Source of the DNA: an uncultured Gemmiger sp.
Lineage (GTDB): Bacteria; Bacillota; Clostridia; Oscillospirales; Ruminococcaceae
Assembly (NCBI GenBank): GCA_947631565.1
Contig: CANRLV010000023.1
Location: 1 to 32,014, forward strand
Direction: 5' to 3'
DNA: 32,014 nucleotides
Position numbers and translations under genes: made by a program. This document shows positions 7,027 to 14,452 of the stretch, one piece after another. The stretch's first letter is position 1. Every line of letters starts with the position of its first letter. The notes beneath the pieces were generated by a model, which worked only from the letters and a program-made list of their open reading frames with translations, was not told the origin of the DNA and ran no database searches.

Positions 7027-7739
7027 CACTTCAAAACCTGACAAAAAGCTATAAGGACCATACGGCCGTCGCACCGCTGACGTTGACCCTGGGCCCCGGC
7101 GTGCACGGGCTGCTGGGCGCCAACGGCGCCGGCAAAACCACGCTGATGCGTATGCTGTGCGGCATCCTGCGCCCCACGGGGGGCACCGTGCGCCTGGACG
7201 GCGAGGATGTGAGCAGCGAGGCCTACCGCGCGCGGCTCGGCTATCTGCCGCAGGATTTCGGCTATTACCCGGAATTTACCGGCCTGGATTTCCTTTTGTA
7301 TCTGGCCGCGCTCAAGGGCCTGCCGCGCCCGGCGGCCAAACGACGGGCGGGCGAGCTGTTGGAGCTGGTCGGCCTTGCCGATGCGGCCCGCAAAAGGGTA
7401 CGTACCTGGTCCGGCGGCATGAAACAGCGCCTCGGCATCGCGCAGGCGCTGCTGGGTGACCCTGACCTGCTCGTCCTCGACGAGCCCACCGCCGGCCTTG
7501 ACCCCGGCGAGCGGGTACGCTTTCGCGAGATCATCGGCGAGCTGGGCCGGCACAGCATCGTGCTGCTCTCGACCCACATCGTGTCCGACGTGGAGCGCGT
7601 GGCCGACGATATCCTGCTGCTGCGCGCCGGCGAGCTCATTTACCGGGGCCCCTGGGGCGAAGAGCAGGGCGACCTGGAGGCGTTCTATCTTTCGAAATTC
7701 GGCGCCCGGCCGCAGACGGGGGAGGGGAGCGAACGATGA
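7017..7739 (+). CDS. ABC transporter ATP-binding protein (CcmA/BcrA-like)
   Basis: A 240-residue nucleotide-binding subunit that powers a membrane exporter. Walker A is GANGAGKTT (about 34-42), the Q-loop lies in GYLPQDFG, the signature motif is WSGGMKQR, Walker B plus D-loop is LLVLDEPTAGLD, and the H-loop is STHIVSD. The length fits the drug- and peptide-exporter ATPases of the ABC-2 class. The start overlaps the preceding gene by 10 bases, with GGAGGA just ahead of ATG, and the stop overlaps the permease start as ATGA. Operon partners suggest transport controlled by the ECF sigma factor, perhaps of a peptide, antibiotic or envelope component. The substrate cannot be read from the sequence. 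Confidence 0.95.
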   Translation: MQLTLQNLTKSYKDHTAVAPLTLTLGPGVHGLLGANGAGKTTLMRMLCGILRPTGGTVRLDGEDVSSEAYRARLGYLPQDFGYYPEFTGLDFLLYLAALKGLPRPAAKRRAGELLELVGLADAARKRVRTWSGGMKQRLGIAQALLGDPDLLVLDEPTAGLDPGERVRFREIIGELGRHSIVLLSTHIVSDVERVADDILLLRAGELIYRGPWGEEQGDLEAFYLSKFGARPQTGEGSER

Positions 7740-8998
7740 AAAGCTTCAAAATGCTGTACGGGTATGAGCTGCGCAAGCTGCTCACGCGCAAGCTGCTGTG
7801 GGTGCTGGTCGCCGTGTTCACGGCGCTGTTCGTGCTCATGGGCATGACGGACGTCTGGTTCGTCGGCGTCAGCATGGGGGAGGAGAGTTGGACACAGTAT
7901 GCGTTCCAGGCGCCCGCGCGGGCGGCCTCCCGCCACGTGTCCGGCACGGCCATCGACGACACGGCCCTGCGCGCCGCCGTCGACCCCTGCTTCAGCGATT
8001 TTGTCAAGGAAAACGGCTGGGAAAACCCGGTCGGGGATACCTATACGGTATTGGGCGACTATGCCGGCAGGGCCTATCCCGGGCAGGAATGGCCTTTTTG
8101 CGTATCGCCGCTGTGGGCGGGCATGGACTACGCCGATTGGCTGGCCGTGCGGGATACGGCCCCCCTGGCCGCGGACCTCTACACCCGGCGCCGCCGCGCG
8201 GCCGAGGTCGAGTGGAATGCGTATCTTCTGCCCGCCGCCCAAAAGGAATGGTGGCAGGCGCAGGAGGATGGCCTGCCCACGCCCTTTGTGTGGCAGTACG
8301 CGCAGGGGTGGCAGAAGATATTGCAAGAGGTCAACGCCCTCAACATCACGCTCGTCGTCATCGCCGCCGGGGGCTTGGCGGCCGCCTTCAGTGTCGAGGC
8401 CGAGCGCCGCACCGACCAGCTGCTGCTGACCAGCCGTTACGGCCGCACCCCACTCTATGCCGCCAAATGGCTGGCCGGGGCGACCGTGACCCTTGCCGCC
8501 GGAGCGCTCTTTGCCGGCATCACCTGCGGCATCGCCTTTGCCCTGTATGGCACCGACGGCGCGAACGGCATTATCCAGCTCTCGCTGCCATTCGTCTCGC
8601 GGCATCTGACCTTCGGGCGGGCGGCGGCGGTGTATCTGGCGCTGCTGGCGCTGGCCGCGCTGCTCTACAGCGCGCTCACGCTGTTTTTGTCCGAGCTGTG
8701 GCAGAATGCCGCCGCTGCGTTGGCGGCGGTGGCGGGGTCGATGCTGTTCTTTCAATTTTTCAACATCGACCCGGGCCGCGGTGTGCGCGGCGTGCTCTCG
8801 CAGCTGCTGTACCTGCTGCCGACCAAGATCGTGCGCAGCGGCTCGCTGGAGGACCCGCGGCTGGTGCCCTGCCCGCTTGCGCCCGGCGGATACCTGACCA
8901 ATTTGCAGGCCGCGGCAGTGCTCTACCTGCTGTGCACGGCGCTGCTGGCCTTGGGCGGCTGGGCGCTGTGGCGGCGGCATCAGGTCAGGGGCCGGTAA
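7736..8998 (+). CDS. ABC-2 family transporter permease
   Basis: 420 residues. A first membrane segment (about 20-38) follows a basic start (YGYELRKLLTRKLL). A long extracytoplasmic region of about 150 residues, rich in Trp, Tyr and Asp, comes next, and then at least five membrane segments from about 200 to the end. The cytoplasmic loop motif VEAERRTDQLLLTSRYGRTPLYAAK (split over about 221-245) is typical of ABC-2 permeases, where it contacts the ATPase. The protein ends in a short basic tail. It starts within an ATGA overlap with the ATPase gene, is the last gene of the operon, and is followed by a hairpin shared with the convergent GNAT gene. Confidence 0.9.
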   Translation: MKSFKMLYGYELRKLLTRKLLWVLVAVFTALFVLMGMTDVWFVGVSMGEESWTQYAFQAPARAASRHVSGTAIDDTALRAAVDPCFSDFVKENGWENPVGDTYTVLGDYAGRAYPGQEWPFCVSPLWAGMDYADWLAVRDTAPLAADLYTRRRRAAEVEWNAYLLPAAQKEWWQAQEDGLPTPFVWQYAQGWQKILQEVNALNITLVVIAAGGLAAAFSVEAERRTDQLLLTSRYGRTPLYAAKWLAGATVTLAAGALFAGITCGIAFALYGTDGANGIIQLSLPFVSRHLTFGRAAAVYLALLALAALLYSALTLFLSELWQNAAAALAAVAGSMLFFQFFNIDPGRGVRGVLSQLLYLLPTKIVRSGSLEDPRLVPCPLAPGGYLTNLQAAAVLYLLCTALLALGGWALWRRHQVRGR

Positions 8999-9014
8999 GA
9001 TACACACAAATAAA

Positions 9015-9045
9015 GCGGCCCGGCGGGATTTTCCCGCCGGGCCGC
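9015..9045. terminator. Bidirectional terminator hairpin between convergent operons
   Basis: A perfect 13-bp stem (9015-9027 with 9033-9045) with loop ATTTT. On the minus strand it is followed by TTTATTTGTG, a reasonable T-tract for the acyl-cassette operon. On the plus strand the following bases are not T-rich. Confidence 0.8.
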
Positions 9046-9056
9046 GCTGCGCATCT

Positions 9057-10052
9057 TCAGTATTTCAGGTTGGGCCGGTCCTGGTCGCCGTCGGCCTTGA
9101 ACAGCACAAAATCTGCCGGGTCGCTGGTAAAATAGTAATATTCCGTGTTCTCCCACAGCGGCGGCGCCAGATAGTTGGGGATGACGGTACCGTCGCCCTC
9201 ACAGCGCTCGCAGAAGCCGGCCGTCTGCCAGATCTCCCGGGGAATGCCGGCGCAGTAGCAGTCCATGTACTCGGCCCCGGCGGCGTGCAGGATGCCGTCC
9301 AGCGCCCCGCCCAGCCGGGCCAGCACGGCGTCCGCGCCGATAAGATCCACCAATCGAACCACCGGCACGCAGCCGGTATCGGATACCGGCACCGTGCGGG
9401 TGACGGCGTAGCCCAGCAGTGCGCCGTTCTCCCGTGCCGCCCACACGTCATAGGTGAACCACGGGTTGGCAAAGTAGCGGTGGGCCAGGTAGGCAAGGTC
9501 CTTGTGCGGTGTGTGCGGGGCAGGGGGCAGGCCCAGGGCGGCCAGCGCCGCGGCGCTCTCCACGCGCTCCAGCCCCAGGTCCGGCCGCACCGGCCGCGGC
9601 GGGCGGGCGTTCTGCGCCAGCACCGTTGCACCGGCCGTGCCCAGGCGGTAATAGTGCGGCACGCGCTCGGCCGTCCAGCCCAGAAATCGGTAGAAAGCAA
9701 GCGTCTCGGGGCGGATGTTGTTGCAGGCGACCACCCGCGCCCCGGTCAGGTCGGGCAGGGCGGCCATCAGCTCCAGCCCTATGCCGTTGTGCCCCTTGGC
9801 GGCCGCCCAGATGCTGACCCAGATGCCGGCCCCGGGCGCGCTGCTCGCCGGCAAAAACCCGGCCGCGGCCGCAAAACGCCCATCGACCTCGGCCACCGCA
9901 AAGCGCGGCGCGCCGTCCGCGCCGGTGTAATAGTAGCGGTACATCTCCGGCACGTTGACAAGCGGCAGGCGCATATCAAAATGGGCGTTGATAAAGGCTT
10001 TGATCGCATCGTCCTCGCCGCGGCGGGCAAGGCGGAACACCGGCTCAGACAA
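9057..10052 (-). CDS. GNAT family acyltransferase
   Basis: 331 residues, longer than a single GNAT domain. The N-terminal half (about 5-145) has the GNAT pattern: a strand carrying FAVAEVDGRFAAAAGF, a pyrophosphate-loop region (AAAKGHNGIGLELM), then ACNNIRPETLAFYRFLGW, the usual N..A..FY..LGF signature. The C-terminal half (about 190-331) looks like a second, degenerate GNAT-like domain (WFTYDVWAARENGALLGYAVTR, split at about 207-230). It overlaps the 3' end of the reductase gene by 8 bases and is the last gene of a four-gene unit. Two-domain GNATs occur in polysaccharide and lipid modification clusters; here it could move the acyl group made by the ACP-linked enzymes onto an amine or hydroxyl. 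The substrate is inference. Confidence 0.8.
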   Translation of the reverse strand: MSEPVFRLARRGEDDAIKAFINAHFDMRLPLVNVPEMYRYYYTGADGAPRFAVAEVDGRFAAAAGFLPASSAPGAGIWVSIWAAAKGHNGIGLELMAALPDLTGARVVACNNIRPETLAFYRFLGWTAERVPHYYRLGTAGATVLAQNARPPRPVRPDLGLERVESAAALAALGLPPAPHTPHKDLAYLAHRYFANPWFTYDVWAARENGALLGYAVTRTVPVSDTGCVPVVRLVDLIGADAVLARLGGALDGILHAAGAEYMDCYCAGIPREIWQTAGFCERCEGDGTVIPNYLAPPLWENTEYYYFTSDPADFVLFKADGDQDRPNLKY

Positions 10053-10785
10053 TGGCGCTGCCCCCCGTGACCGGCAGCGTCACACCGGTGATGAAGCCCG
10101 CCTCGTCCGAGAGCAGGAACGCCATTGCCGGGGCCACGTCCTCGGGGGTGGCGTTGCGGCCCATCGGGTTGTCGGCGGCGGCGGCCTCCACGATGAGGGC
10201 GGGCGTGTCCTTCAAAAAATGCGTCTCCATCATGCTGGGGGCCACGCAGTTGACTGTCACGCCAAAGGGCGCATACTCCACGGCCAGGCTCTTGACCAGC
10301 CCGCCAATGGCGCTTTTGGCCATCACATAGGCGGCGGTGTTTTTGGGCGGCGCGCCCAGCGTATAGCTCGACTGGATGAACAGCACCCGCCCGAACTTGG
10401 CCCGCGCCATGCCGGGCAGCACGGTCTGCGCCAAGGTCACGGCGCTGTGCAGCTGGACCTCCAGATCCTTGTCAAAGCGCGCGGCGTCGAATTTCTTGAA
10501 CTTGGCGTTGACGACCGGCAGCGCCGGCAGATGCACAAAATGCGTGACCGCCGGGCCCTCGGCCACAAGCCCGGCAAAGGCCGCCACGGCCGCGCGGTCG
10601 GACAGATCGACGTCAAAGGTCTTGACCGTGCCGGGCCATTTGGCGCACAGCGGGGCCAGCTTGGCAAGGTCGCCGCAGCCCTGTGCCAGCACGGTGGTGC
10701 CGGCCGGGGCGGCGGGCAGCAGGCGGCGCAAAAGCGCCTGCCCGATATCGCTCGTCGCACCGGTGATGAGATAGGTATAGGCCAT
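10045..10785 (-). CDS. Short-chain dehydrogenase/reductase (3-oxoacyl-ACP reductase-like)
   Basis: 246 residues, the usual SDR length. The N-terminal cofactor loop is TGATSDIG (8-15), the acidic D58/D60 strand follows, and the catalytic Ser (S139/S140), Tyr (Y153) and Lys (K157) lie in the SS...YxxxK arrangement. The end FITGVTLPVTGG resembles FabG-type reductases. The usual NNAG motif is replaced by HLPA (85-88), a known type of variation among atypical SDRs. The ATG at 10785 is chosen because it gives the canonical SDR N-terminus; a longer reading frame continues upstream through MaoC-coding DNA. Beside an ACP and a MaoC dehydratase it probably reduces a 3-oxoacyl-ACP to the 3-hydroxy form. 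Confidence 0.87.
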   Translation of the reverse strand: MAYTYLITGATSDIGQALLRRLLPAAPAGTTVLAQGCGDLAKLAPLCAKWPGTVKTFDVDLSDRAAVAAFAGLVAEGPAVTHFVHLPALPVVNAKFKKFDAARFDKDLEVQLHSAVTLAQTVLPGMARAKFGRVLFIQSSYTLGAPPKNTAAYVMAKSAIGGLVKSLAVEYAPFGVTVNCVAPSMMETHFLKDTPALIVEAAAADNPMGRNATPEDVAPAMAFLLSDEAGFITGVTLPVTGGSAIV

Positions 10786-10817
10786 GCTCCGCGCCCCCCT
10801 TTTGCAGTTGCAGACGG

Positions 10818-11231
10818 CTATTTCGCCAGCCCGGCCCTGATGATGCCGCGCGTGACGGTCTGGCCGTTCTGGTTTTTGATGGTGCCCTTGATCTCGGCCA
10901 CGCCCAGCTCGCTGACGTCGGTCACGGTACCGGTCACGGTCAGCGTATCGCCGATGAAGATCGGCTTGGCGAAGCGGCACTCGACCCCGTGCAGCAGGCA
11001 GTGCTCGCCGGGCAGGTAGACCCCGGCCAGCGTCGAGAAAAAGCTGCCCCCCAGCATACCGTAGACGACGCGCCCGGCATAGCCGCGCGCGCGGGCGTAG
11101 TCCTCGTCCACATGGATGGGGGACACATCGCCCGTGATGGCCGCAAAAGCGTCCATCATTTCCGGCGTCACCGTCACGGTGAAGCTCTCGGTCACGCCGG
11201 GGGTCAGGTCGGCCAGCGTATAGTGGTTCAT
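10818..11231 (-). CDS. MaoC-like (R)-specific enoyl hydratase/dehydratase
   Basis: 137 residues of the single hot-dog MaoC family. The hydratase signature is present with catalytic D35 and H40 (TGDVSPIHVDEDYA), followed by YAGRVVYGMLGGSFFS and the strand CRFAKPIFIGDTL. These enzymes interconvert (R)-3-hydroxyacyl and trans-2-enoyl thioesters on CoA or ACP. The start codon follows directly on the ACP stop (TGAATG), indicating coupled translation. With the SDR it could supply 3-hydroxy- or enoyl-acyl chains held on the neighbouring ACP. Confidence 0.9.
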   Translation of the reverse strand: MNHYTLADLTPGVTESFTVTVTPEMMDAFAAITGDVSPIHVDEDYARARGYAGRVVYGMLGGSFFSTLAGVYLPGEHCLLHGVECRFAKPIFIGDTLTVTGTVTDVSELGVAEIKGTIKNQNGQTVTRGIIRAGLAK

Positions 11232-11474
11232 TCAGCCCACCATGCGCCCCACGAGGTCCAGCAGGTCGCCGACGTCCTTCAGGCCGCGCACATCGGCCAG
11301 CTTGAACTTGATGCCGAACTTCTTCTCGATGGCGGTCAGCAGGTTGATCTGCTCCAGGCTGTCCCAGTCCTCGATGTCGTTGGCGTTGGTGGCGCGGGTG
11401 ATGACAAGGCTGTCGTCGTCAAAATTGTCGCGGAAGATATCCTGCACGGCGGCCAAGATCTGCTGTTCGTTCAT
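11232..11474 (-). CDS. Acyl carrier protein, stand-alone
   Basis: 80 residues with the acyl carrier fold pattern and the phosphopantetheine attachment site DSL (D38-S39-L40) in EDWDSLEQINLL. It is somewhat divergent from housekeeping AcpP (WDSL rather than the usual DSLD/DSLDTVEL context) and lies outside any fatty-acid synthase cluster, so it is probably a dedicated carrier for the four-gene unit. AAAAGGAG precedes the ATG and a promoter lies at 11511-11539. It is the first gene of ACP-MaoC-SDR-GNAT. No ketosynthase, malonyl transferase or acyl-ACP ligase is in the window, so the acyl source is unknown. Confidence 0.9.
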   Translation of the reverse strand: MNEQQILAAVQDIFRDNFDDDSLVITRATNANDIEDWDSLEQINLLTAIEKKFGIKFKLADVRGLKDVGDLLDLVGRMVG

Positions 11475-11510
11475 GGCAAAACGCTCCTTTTTGGTTTGGA
11501 ATGTACCCCC

Positions 11511-11539
11511 AGTTTACCACAAAATACCGCCAAGGGCAA
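11511..11539 (-). promoter_or_regulatory. Sigma-A promoter of the ACP-MaoC-SDR-GNAT unit
   Basis: On the minus strand TTGCCC (11534-11539), a 17-base spacer and TAAACT (11511-11516), 36 bases before the ACP start codon. It is divergent from the tex promoter 22 bases away. Confidence 0.7.
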
Positions 11540-11561
11540 CCGTTTTGTGCGCAAAAAGGCC

Positions 11562-11591
11562 TTGCGCGCGGCGCGGTGGTTTTGCTATGAT
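11562..11591 (+). promoter_or_regulatory. Sigma-A promoter of tex
   Basis: TTGCGC (11562-11567), an 18-base spacer ending in TTTGC, and TATGAT (11586-11591), 29 bases ahead of the tex start codon. Confidence 0.7.
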
Positions 11592-11620
11592 GGGGGAGAA
11601 CGGAAAGCGAGGAAAAGACC

Positions 11621-13804
11621 ATGCCGGAACAAGTACAGAGCAGCACCCACACCGCGCGGCTGGCGGCGGAGTTCCATCTGGCGCCCGCCTGCGTGCAGGG
11701 CGCTGTCGACCTGCTGGACGCGGGCAACACGGTGCCCTTTATCGCCCGCTACCGCAAGGAGGCCACCGGCGCCATGGACGACCAGGTCCTGCGCGCCCTC
11801 AGCGACCGCCTCGCCTACCTGCGCGGGCTGGACAAGCGCAAACAGGAGGTCAGCGAGAGCATCACGGCGCAGAACGCCATGACCGACGCGCTGGCGGCGG
11901 CCCTGCAGGCCTCCCAGACGCTGGCCGAGGTCGAGGACCTCTACCGGCCCTACAAGCCCAAACGCAAAACACGCGCCAGCGTGGCGAAAGCGCGCGGCCT
12001 GCAGCCGCTGGCCGATGCCATCCTGGCCCAGGACCCAGCCTTTGCGCCGCAGCAGGCGGCCATAGGCTATCTGAACGACGAGGTGCCCGACACTGCCGCC
12101 GCGCTCGGCGGCGCGCAGGACATCATCGCCGAGGCGGTCAGCGATGACGCCGCCTGCCGCGCCGAGCTGCGCCGCTGGTACCGCGCCTTCGGCCGTCTGT
12201 GCAGCGCCGCCGCCGACAAGAAAAAGGACAGCGTCTACGCGCCCTACTATGACTACAGCGAGCCGCTTTCCAAGGTCCCGGGCCACCGCGTGCTGGCCAT
12301 CGACCGCGGCGAGCGTGAGGGCTTTTTGAAGGTCAGCATCGCCGTGGATGCCGAGCGCGGCGCCGCCATCACGGCGCGCCTGTTCGCCCGCGCGGGCGGC
12401 GGCGCCTCGGCAGCGCTGGTCGAGGCCGCGGCAAAGGATGCCTACGCCCGCCTCATCCACCCAAGCCTCGAAAATGAGCTGCGCGCCGACCTGACCGCCA
12501 AAGCGGCCGAGGGCGCCATCAAGGTCTTTGGTGACAACCTGCGCCAGCTGCTGCTGCAGCCGCCCATCCGCGGCAGGGTGGTCATGGGGCTGGACCCCGG
12601 CTACCGCATGGGCTGCAAGGTGGCGGTGGTGGATGCCACCGGCAAGGTGCTGGACACCGCCGTCATCTATCCGGTCCCCGAGTTTGGGCGCGTGGAGCAG
12701 GCCAAAAGCATCGCCAAAACGCTTATTGTTCGGCATAATGTAGAGCTTCTGGCCATCGGAAACGGCACCGCCGGGCGCGAGACCGAGCTGTTCGCCGCCG
12801 ACCTGCTGAAAGCGCTGGCCGCCGAGGGCCGGCGCCTGCAATACATGGTCGTCAATGAGGCGGGGGCCAGCGTCTATTCGGCCTCCAAATTGGCGGCCGA
12901 GGAATTCCCGCAGTATGACGTCAACCTGCGCAGCGCCGTCTCCATCGCCCGCCGTTTGCAGGACCCGCTGGCCGAGCTCGTCAAGATCGAGCCAAAGGCT
13001 GTCGGCGTAGGGCAGTACCAGCACGATATGCCGCAAAAGCGCTTGGAGGAGACGTTGGACGGCGTCGTCGAGGACTGCGTCAACAGCGTGGGCGTCGACC
13101 TCAACACCGCCTCGGCGCCGCTGCTGCGCCGGGTGGCGGGGCTTTCTGCCGCCACAGCCAAAAACATCGTCGCCCGGCGCGAGGCCGAGGGCCCCTTTGC
13201 CGCCCGTGCCCAGCTCAAGAACGTCAAGGGCCTTGGTCCCAAGGCGTTTGAGCAGTGCGCCGGCTTCCTGCGCCTGCCCGGCGCTGTAAAAGAACCGCTG
13301 GATGCCACCGCCGTCCACCCCGAAAGCTACCCCGCGGCCAGGGCCCTGCTCACCGCCTGCGGCCATACCGTGCGGGACATCGGCACGCCCGCCCTCGCCG
13401 GCCTGCCGGCGCGCGTGCAGCGCGAGCAGGCCGCCCTGTGCAAGGCCCTGGGCATCGGCGCGCCGACGCTGCTGGACATCGCGGCGGAGCTGTGCCGCCC
13501 CGGGCGCGACGTGCGCGACACGCTGCCCCCGCCGCTGCTGCGCACCGACGTGATGGGCATCGACGACCTCAAGCCCGGCATGGAGCTGGCCGGCACCGTG
13601 CGCAACGTCATCGACTTCGGCGCCTTTGTCGATGTCGGCGTCCACCAGGACGGGCTTGTGCATATCTCACAGATCGCCGACCGATTCATCAAGCATCCCG
13701 GCGAGGTGCTCAAGGTCGGCGACGTCGTCAAGGTGCGGGTGCTCAGCGTGGACCCGGCCAAAAAGCGCATCAGCCTGACCATGAAGGGCGTGCCGCAGGC
13801 ATAA
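11621..13804 (+). CDS. tex: Tex family RNA-binding transcription accessory protein
   Basis: 727 residues, the usual Tex length. The N-terminal helical domain has the family's NTVPFIARYRKEATGAMDD (split about 35-53). A YqgF/RNase H-like domain starts near 321 (VMGLDPGYRMGCKVAVVD). A helix-hairpin-helix region follows near 490-560 (VGVDLNTAS, GLSAATAKNIV, LKNVKGLGPKAFEQCAGFLRL), and the C-terminal S1 domain begins near 650 (GTVRNVIDFGAFVDVGVHQDGLVH). Tex proteins bind nucleic acid and affect transcription; the exact role in Firmicutes is poorly defined. ATG is preceded by GAGGA. The gene is alone between its promoter and two hairpins, divergent from the acyl-cassette operon. Confidence 0.96.
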   Translation: MPEQVQSSTHTARLAAEFHLAPACVQGAVDLLDAGNTVPFIARYRKEATGAMDDQVLRALSDRLAYLRGLDKRKQEVSESITAQNAMTDALAAALQASQTLAEVEDLYRPYKPKRKTRASVAKARGLQPLADAILAQDPAFAPQQAAIGYLNDEVPDTAAALGGAQDIIAEAVSDDAACRAELRRWYRAFGRLCSAAADKKKDSVYAPYYDYSEPLSKVPGHRVLAIDRGEREGFLKVSIAVDAERGAAITARLFARAGGGASAALVEAAAKDAYARLIHPSLENELRADLTAKAAEGAIKVFGDNLRQLLLQPPIRGRVVMGLDPGYRMGCKVAVVDATGKVLDTAVIYPVPEFGRVEQAKSIAKTLIVRHNVELLAIGNGTAGRETELFAADLLKALAAEGRRLQYMVVNEAGASVYSASKLAAEEFPQYDVNLRSAVSIARRLQDPLAELVKIEPKAVGVGQYQHDMPQKRLEETLDGVVEDCVNSVGVDLNTASAPLLRRVAGLSAATAKNIVARREAEGPFAARAQLKNVKGLGPKAFEQCAGFLRLPGAVKEPLDATAVHPESYPAARALLTACGHTVRDIGTPALAGLPARVQREQAALCKALGIGAPTLLDIAAELCRPGRDVRDTLPPPLLRTDVMGIDDLKPGMELAGTVRNVIDFGAFVDVGVHQDGLVHISQIADRFIKHPGEVLKVGDVVKVRVLSVDPAKKRISLTMKGVPQA

Positions 13805-13816
13805 GGACCATATCTT

Positions 13817-13837
13817 GTGCCGCGCCGGCACTTTGTT
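13817..13837 (+). terminator. First terminator-like hairpin after tex
   Basis: Stem GTGCCG/CGGCAC (13817-13822 with 13826-13831), loop CGC, followed by TTTGTT, 13 bases past the tex stop codon. Confidence 0.6.
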
Positions 13838-13885
13838 ACATAAATGTTACGGAAAAGCGGCCCAAGTCCTCAAAACTGGCCAAAA

Positions 13886-13910
13886 GCGTTTGGCTTTGCC
13901 AAAGCCTTTT
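13886..13910 (+). terminator. Second terminator-like hairpin after tex
   Basis: Stem TTTGGC/GCCAAA (13889-13894 with 13898-13903) extended by GC/GC across a one-base bulge, followed by CTTTT. Together with the hairpin at 13817 it probably ends tex transcription. Confidence 0.6.
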
Positions 13911-13970
13911 GTGCAGGGTGGAGAAAATCCGGTATTTGTGCAAATTAGACAAACCAAACCGTGTAGAATG

Positions 13971-13979
13971 TGCTATAAT
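13971..13979 (+). promoter_or_regulatory. Extended -10 promoter of the HPr-like gene
   Basis: TGCTATAAT (extended -10) at 13971-13979. No convincing -35 box lies 17 bases upstream, so activity probably rests on the TGN extension. Confidence 0.68.
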
Positions 13980-14093
13980 GCACAATAGCAGAGGCGAAGA
14001 GCACGGCATACGGCCGCGCCCGCCCTGCCGGGACACGTCCGCAGACCGGTAACGGTCCGGGTCGGTCCCCGCATTCTACGGAGGTCATTTACT
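13980..14093 (+). promoter_or_regulatory. GC-rich, probably folded 5' leader of the HPr-like gene
   Basis: A leader of about 105 bases for a 75-codon gene. It can form GACCG/CGGTC (14044-14048 with 14053-14057) with a GTAA tetraloop, enclosed by GGGAC/GTCCC (14030-14034 with 14065-14069). The ribosome-binding site ACGGAGGT follows, free of these stems. I recognise no known riboswitch. Confidence 0.35.
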
Positions 14094-14321
14094 ATGGTCA
14101 AGCAAGTCAAGATTTCCAACTTCAGTGAAGTTCGCGGGATCGTGTCTGCCGCCACCGAATTTTGCAACAATGAGATTGGCGTGCATGACATCAAGGGCAG
14201 CATCGCCGACGCCAAGAGCATTCTGGGCATGATGAGCCTGGATTACAGCCATCCCGTCAAGATCGTCTGTGAGGACGAGAATGCTCTGGAACAGGTCGTC
14301 AGGACCCTGCACCAGAACTGA
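14094..14321 (+). CDS. HPr-like protein lacking the phosphorylated histidine
   Basis: 75 residues resembling the PTS phosphocarrier HPr in its central and C-terminal parts: ADAKSILGMMSLDYSHPVKIV corresponds to the region around HPr Ser46 (here S42). The N-terminal active-site motif of HPr (HARP with His15) is absent; the segment reads NFSEVRGIVSAATEF and appears a few residues shorter. Phosphotransfer through His15 is therefore not possible. The three histidines present (H31, H52, H73) are in other places. The gene stands alone behind an extended -10 promoter and a long leader, and before a hairpin. A regulatory role keyed to the Ser46-like site, or an unrelated use of the fold, is inference. 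Confidence 0.8.
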   Translation: MVKQVKISNFSEVRGIVSAATEFCNNEIGVHDIKGSIADAKSILGMMSLDYSHPVKIVCEDENALEQVVRTLHQN

Positions 14322-14340
14322 TCGGGAAACAAACGCAAGA

Positions 14341-14365
14341 GGGGGCGGCCCGCCGGGCCGCCCCC
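14341..14365 (+). terminator. Hairpin after the HPr-like gene
   Basis: A perfect 11-bp GC stem (14341-14351 with 14355-14365) and 3-base loop, 19 bases past the stop codon. The T-tract is poor (GACGTATGTTT). Confidence 0.6.
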
Positions 14366-14391
14366 GACGTATGTTTACCGCAATAAAAAAT

Positions 14392-14420
14392 TTGCGGGGA
14401 AAAGCACTTTATGCTATAAT
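14392..14420 (+). promoter_or_regulatory. Sigma-A promoter of the LURP-one pair
   Basis: TTGCGG (14392-14397), a 17-base spacer ending in TGC, and TATAAT (14415-14420): both a -35 and an extended -10. Transcription would begin about 26 bases before the ATG. AAAAGGAGGG is the ribosome-binding site. Confidence 0.85.
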
Positions 14421-14452
14421 AAAAACAGGATCGCTAAAAGGAGGGTTCTGTA

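Noticed and set aside
10786-10980. Longer SDR protein starting at 10980
   Set aside because: The extra residues are out-of-frame translation of the MaoC gene, rich in Arg, Asp and His; the SDR fold starts at 10785.
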